From positions 1 to 45,195 of the forward strand of contig JAVCCG010000001.1 of the NCBI GenBank assembly GCA_030765605.1: 45,195 nucleotides of DNA. The letters run 5' to 3'. Each line of letters begins with the position of its first letter. Position 1 is the stretch's first letter. Of the stretch, positions 44,193 through 45,195 are shown one piece after another. The DNA is from Candidatus Alcyoniella australis. Its GTDB lineage: Bacteria > Lernaellota > Lernaellaia > JAVCCG01 > Alcyoniellaceae. The notes below the pieces were generated by a model. That model was given only the letters and a program-made list of their open reading frames with translations. It searched no databases and was not told the DNA's origin. A program made the translations under genes and the position numbers.

Positions 44193-44885
44193 GTGGACAG
44201 CACTCCCCAGAAGGTAAAAGTCACCATCAACGGCCGTTCGATCGAGGTCGAGCAGGACACCACCATCGTCCAGGCTGCCGAGCAGCTGCGGATTCATATT
44301 CCGACCCTGTGCTACAACGAGAATCTCGCGCCCTACGGCGTGTGCCGTGTGTGCATGGTCGAGATCGACGACGGTCGCCGCAAACGGATGGTCCCCTCCT
44401 GCGCCTTCCCGATCCGCCGCGAGATCAGCGTATCGACCAACAACGAGCGCGTGCGCCGCATTCGGCGCTCAGTATTGCAACTGCTGCTGGCGCGCTGTCC
44501 CAATGAGCCGGTCGTTAAAAAGCTCGCCGCCGAGTACGGCGTCGACGCGCCGCACCCGCGGATGCTCATTAAGGATGATGACTGCATTCTCTGCGGCCTG
44601 TGTGTGCGCACCTGCCAACAGATCGTTGGCGTGGCCGCCATCGGCTTTGAGGGGCGCGGCTACGAGCGTCGGGTGGTGCCGCCCTACGACGAGCAGAATT
44701 CGCAGTGTCTGGCCTGCGGCGCCTGCGCCTACGTCTGCCCCACGCAGTGCATCGACTTCAGCACCAGCGGCGATCTACACAAGCTGGAGCGCTGGCACCG
44801 CGATCTGGACGTGTCCAAACTGCCCGAGGCCGAGCGCGGCCGCTACAACGCGTTCCTGGGCAACTTCTTCAAGGACAAGATGTAG
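44193..44885 (+). CDS. HoxU/NuoG N-terminal-like Fe-S subunit
   Basis: 230 residues from GTG 44193. The N-terminal [2Fe-2S] plant-type domain has Cys40, Cys51, Cys54 and Cys70. Two [4Fe-4S] motifs follow: CILCGLCVRTCQQIVG and CLACGACAYVCP. The His-Cys3 motif (HxxxC..C) usual between these in NuoG is not seen; only one Cys lies in that stretch. The protein stops where NuoG or [FeFe]-hydrogenase HydA would continue into a catalytic domain. It completes a three-subunit diaphorase with the two preceding genes and probably wires it to PorD or ferredoxin. Confidence 0.88.
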   Translation: MDSTPQKVKVTINGRSIEVEQDTTIVQAAEQLRIHIPTLCYNENLAPYGVCRVCMVEIDDGRRKRMVPSCAFPIRREISVSTNNERVRRIRRSVLQLLLARCPNEPVVKKLAAEYGVDAPHPRMLIKDDDCILCGLCVRTCQQIVGVAAIGFEGRGYERRVVPPYDEQNSQCLACGACAYVCPTQCIDFSTSGDLHKLERWHRDLDVSKLPEAERGRYNAFLGNFFKDKM

Positions 44886-45044
44886 CAGGGGCGGCTTGGA
44901 GCCGCTGCATGGCTCGCGTAGTTCGCTGGCCGTAACGCCACGACCTTTTTCGCGTCGGCAGCTTTGAGCTACAGCAAAATTCGCGCAGAACGCTGGTCGT
45001 AATCCAATGTGCCTCTCCGCGACCAAAGATCGGGGGAAATGGGT
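44886..45044. repeat. two units of the dispersed repeat after the por-diaphorase operon
   Basis: Starts with the hairpin GCGGCT-TGG-AGCCGC (44891-44905), then a CTCGCGTAGTTCGCTGG-type unit closely matching 8159-8191. A second unit has GCAAAATTCGCG (44974-44985) and GTGCCTCTCCGCGAC (45009-45023), the exact complement of 24782-24796. No gene is supported between 44886 and the window end. Confidence 0.7.
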
Positions 45045-45066
45045 AAAGATCGTTAAAACGATCTTT
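45045..45066. repeat. 10-bp hairpin repeat, covarying copy 3
   Basis: Arms AAAGATCGTT (45045-45054) and AACGATCTTT (45057-45066) around AA. Compared with 8112-8133 and 8224-8245, one base pair is changed on both sides, so pairing is kept. Confidence 0.9.
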
Positions 45067-45195
45067 GTGTATAAGGCGAGCGGCGCATTGCCTCAGGGTT
45101 TTCATAAACTCCTCACCTTGCCACCTCGAACAACACCTCTTCTCTCGGCATAAATCCGAGGCCGATTTTTAATCGAAATCGATTCGCTTCGTTGA

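Overview
The window looks like a chromosomal segment from a high-G+C, Gram-negative, anaerobic bacterium of deltaproteobacterial grade. The evidence is outer-membrane-type proteins (an OmpA-like barrel protein, a SPOR-domain protein, many lipoproteins), a ferredoxin-dependent pyruvate oxidoreductase, membrane subunits of a sodium-pumping decarboxylase, and a C-terminal Cys/transmembrane/Arg tag resembling MYXO-CTERM. Lipoproteins whose lipidated Cys is followed by runs of Asp recur (5478, 11599, 26918, 28367). I recall this style from candidate lineages near Myxococcota/Desulfobacterota such as Lernaellota, but this is an impression, not a placement.

Layout. 1-1640 is a small accessory patch with visibly lower G+C in its middle: an Avd-like four-helix-bundle gene with an altered 3' half, an unrelated reading-frame remnant, and an orphan HEPN-domain gene. 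1642-5199 (-) is smc. 5406-8098 (+) is an operon with its own sigma70-type promoter: D-rich lipoprotein, OadG-like subunit, biotin carrier protein, and the Na+-translocating decarboxylase beta subunit. The carboxyltransferase alpha subunit is absent. 8099-8874 is a gene-free block packed with inverted and dispersed repeats. 8875-16119 (+) is a tightly overlapping operon mutL-meaB-kelch lipoprotein-miaA-aroA-cmk in which nearly every gene starts with GTG overlapping the previous stop. A promoter and structured leader precede rpsA (ribosomal protein S1 with a long acidic repeat tail), followed by sppA, ihfB, a YfcE-type phosphodiesterase, a HIT hydrolase, a LapA-like membrane protein, a TPR/SPOR protein, ftcD, fchA and an FGE-fold lipoprotein.

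24663-34268 is the envelope-rich half: a membrane-anchored six-hairpin-glycosidase-like protein (-), two beta-propeller-like lipoproteins facing each other across a 72-bp direct repeat, a DUF2062 membrane protein (-), and a two-gene unit (-) of a secreted metallophosphoesterase with a sorting tag and an OmpA/thrombospondin-type-3 protein. 34539-38657 (+) is rplU-rpmA-obgE, then a repeat, then mannose-1-phosphate guanylyltransferase and proB.

38723-44885 (+) is the most interesting metabolic unit: porG-porD-porA-porB followed without a break by a NuoE/NuoF/HoxU-like soluble diaphorase. Together they would connect pyruvate oxidation to both ferredoxin and NAD. A strong TTGACA promoter inside a perfect 9-bp inverted repeat precedes it. 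The end of the window (44886-45195) carries more copies of the dispersed repeats found at 8.1-8.8, 24.7 and 28.1 kb. One hairpin shows a compensatory base change between copies, which argues that the repeat acts as folded RNA or DNA.

No tRNA, rRNA, CRISPR array, intact insertion sequence or phage gene was found.
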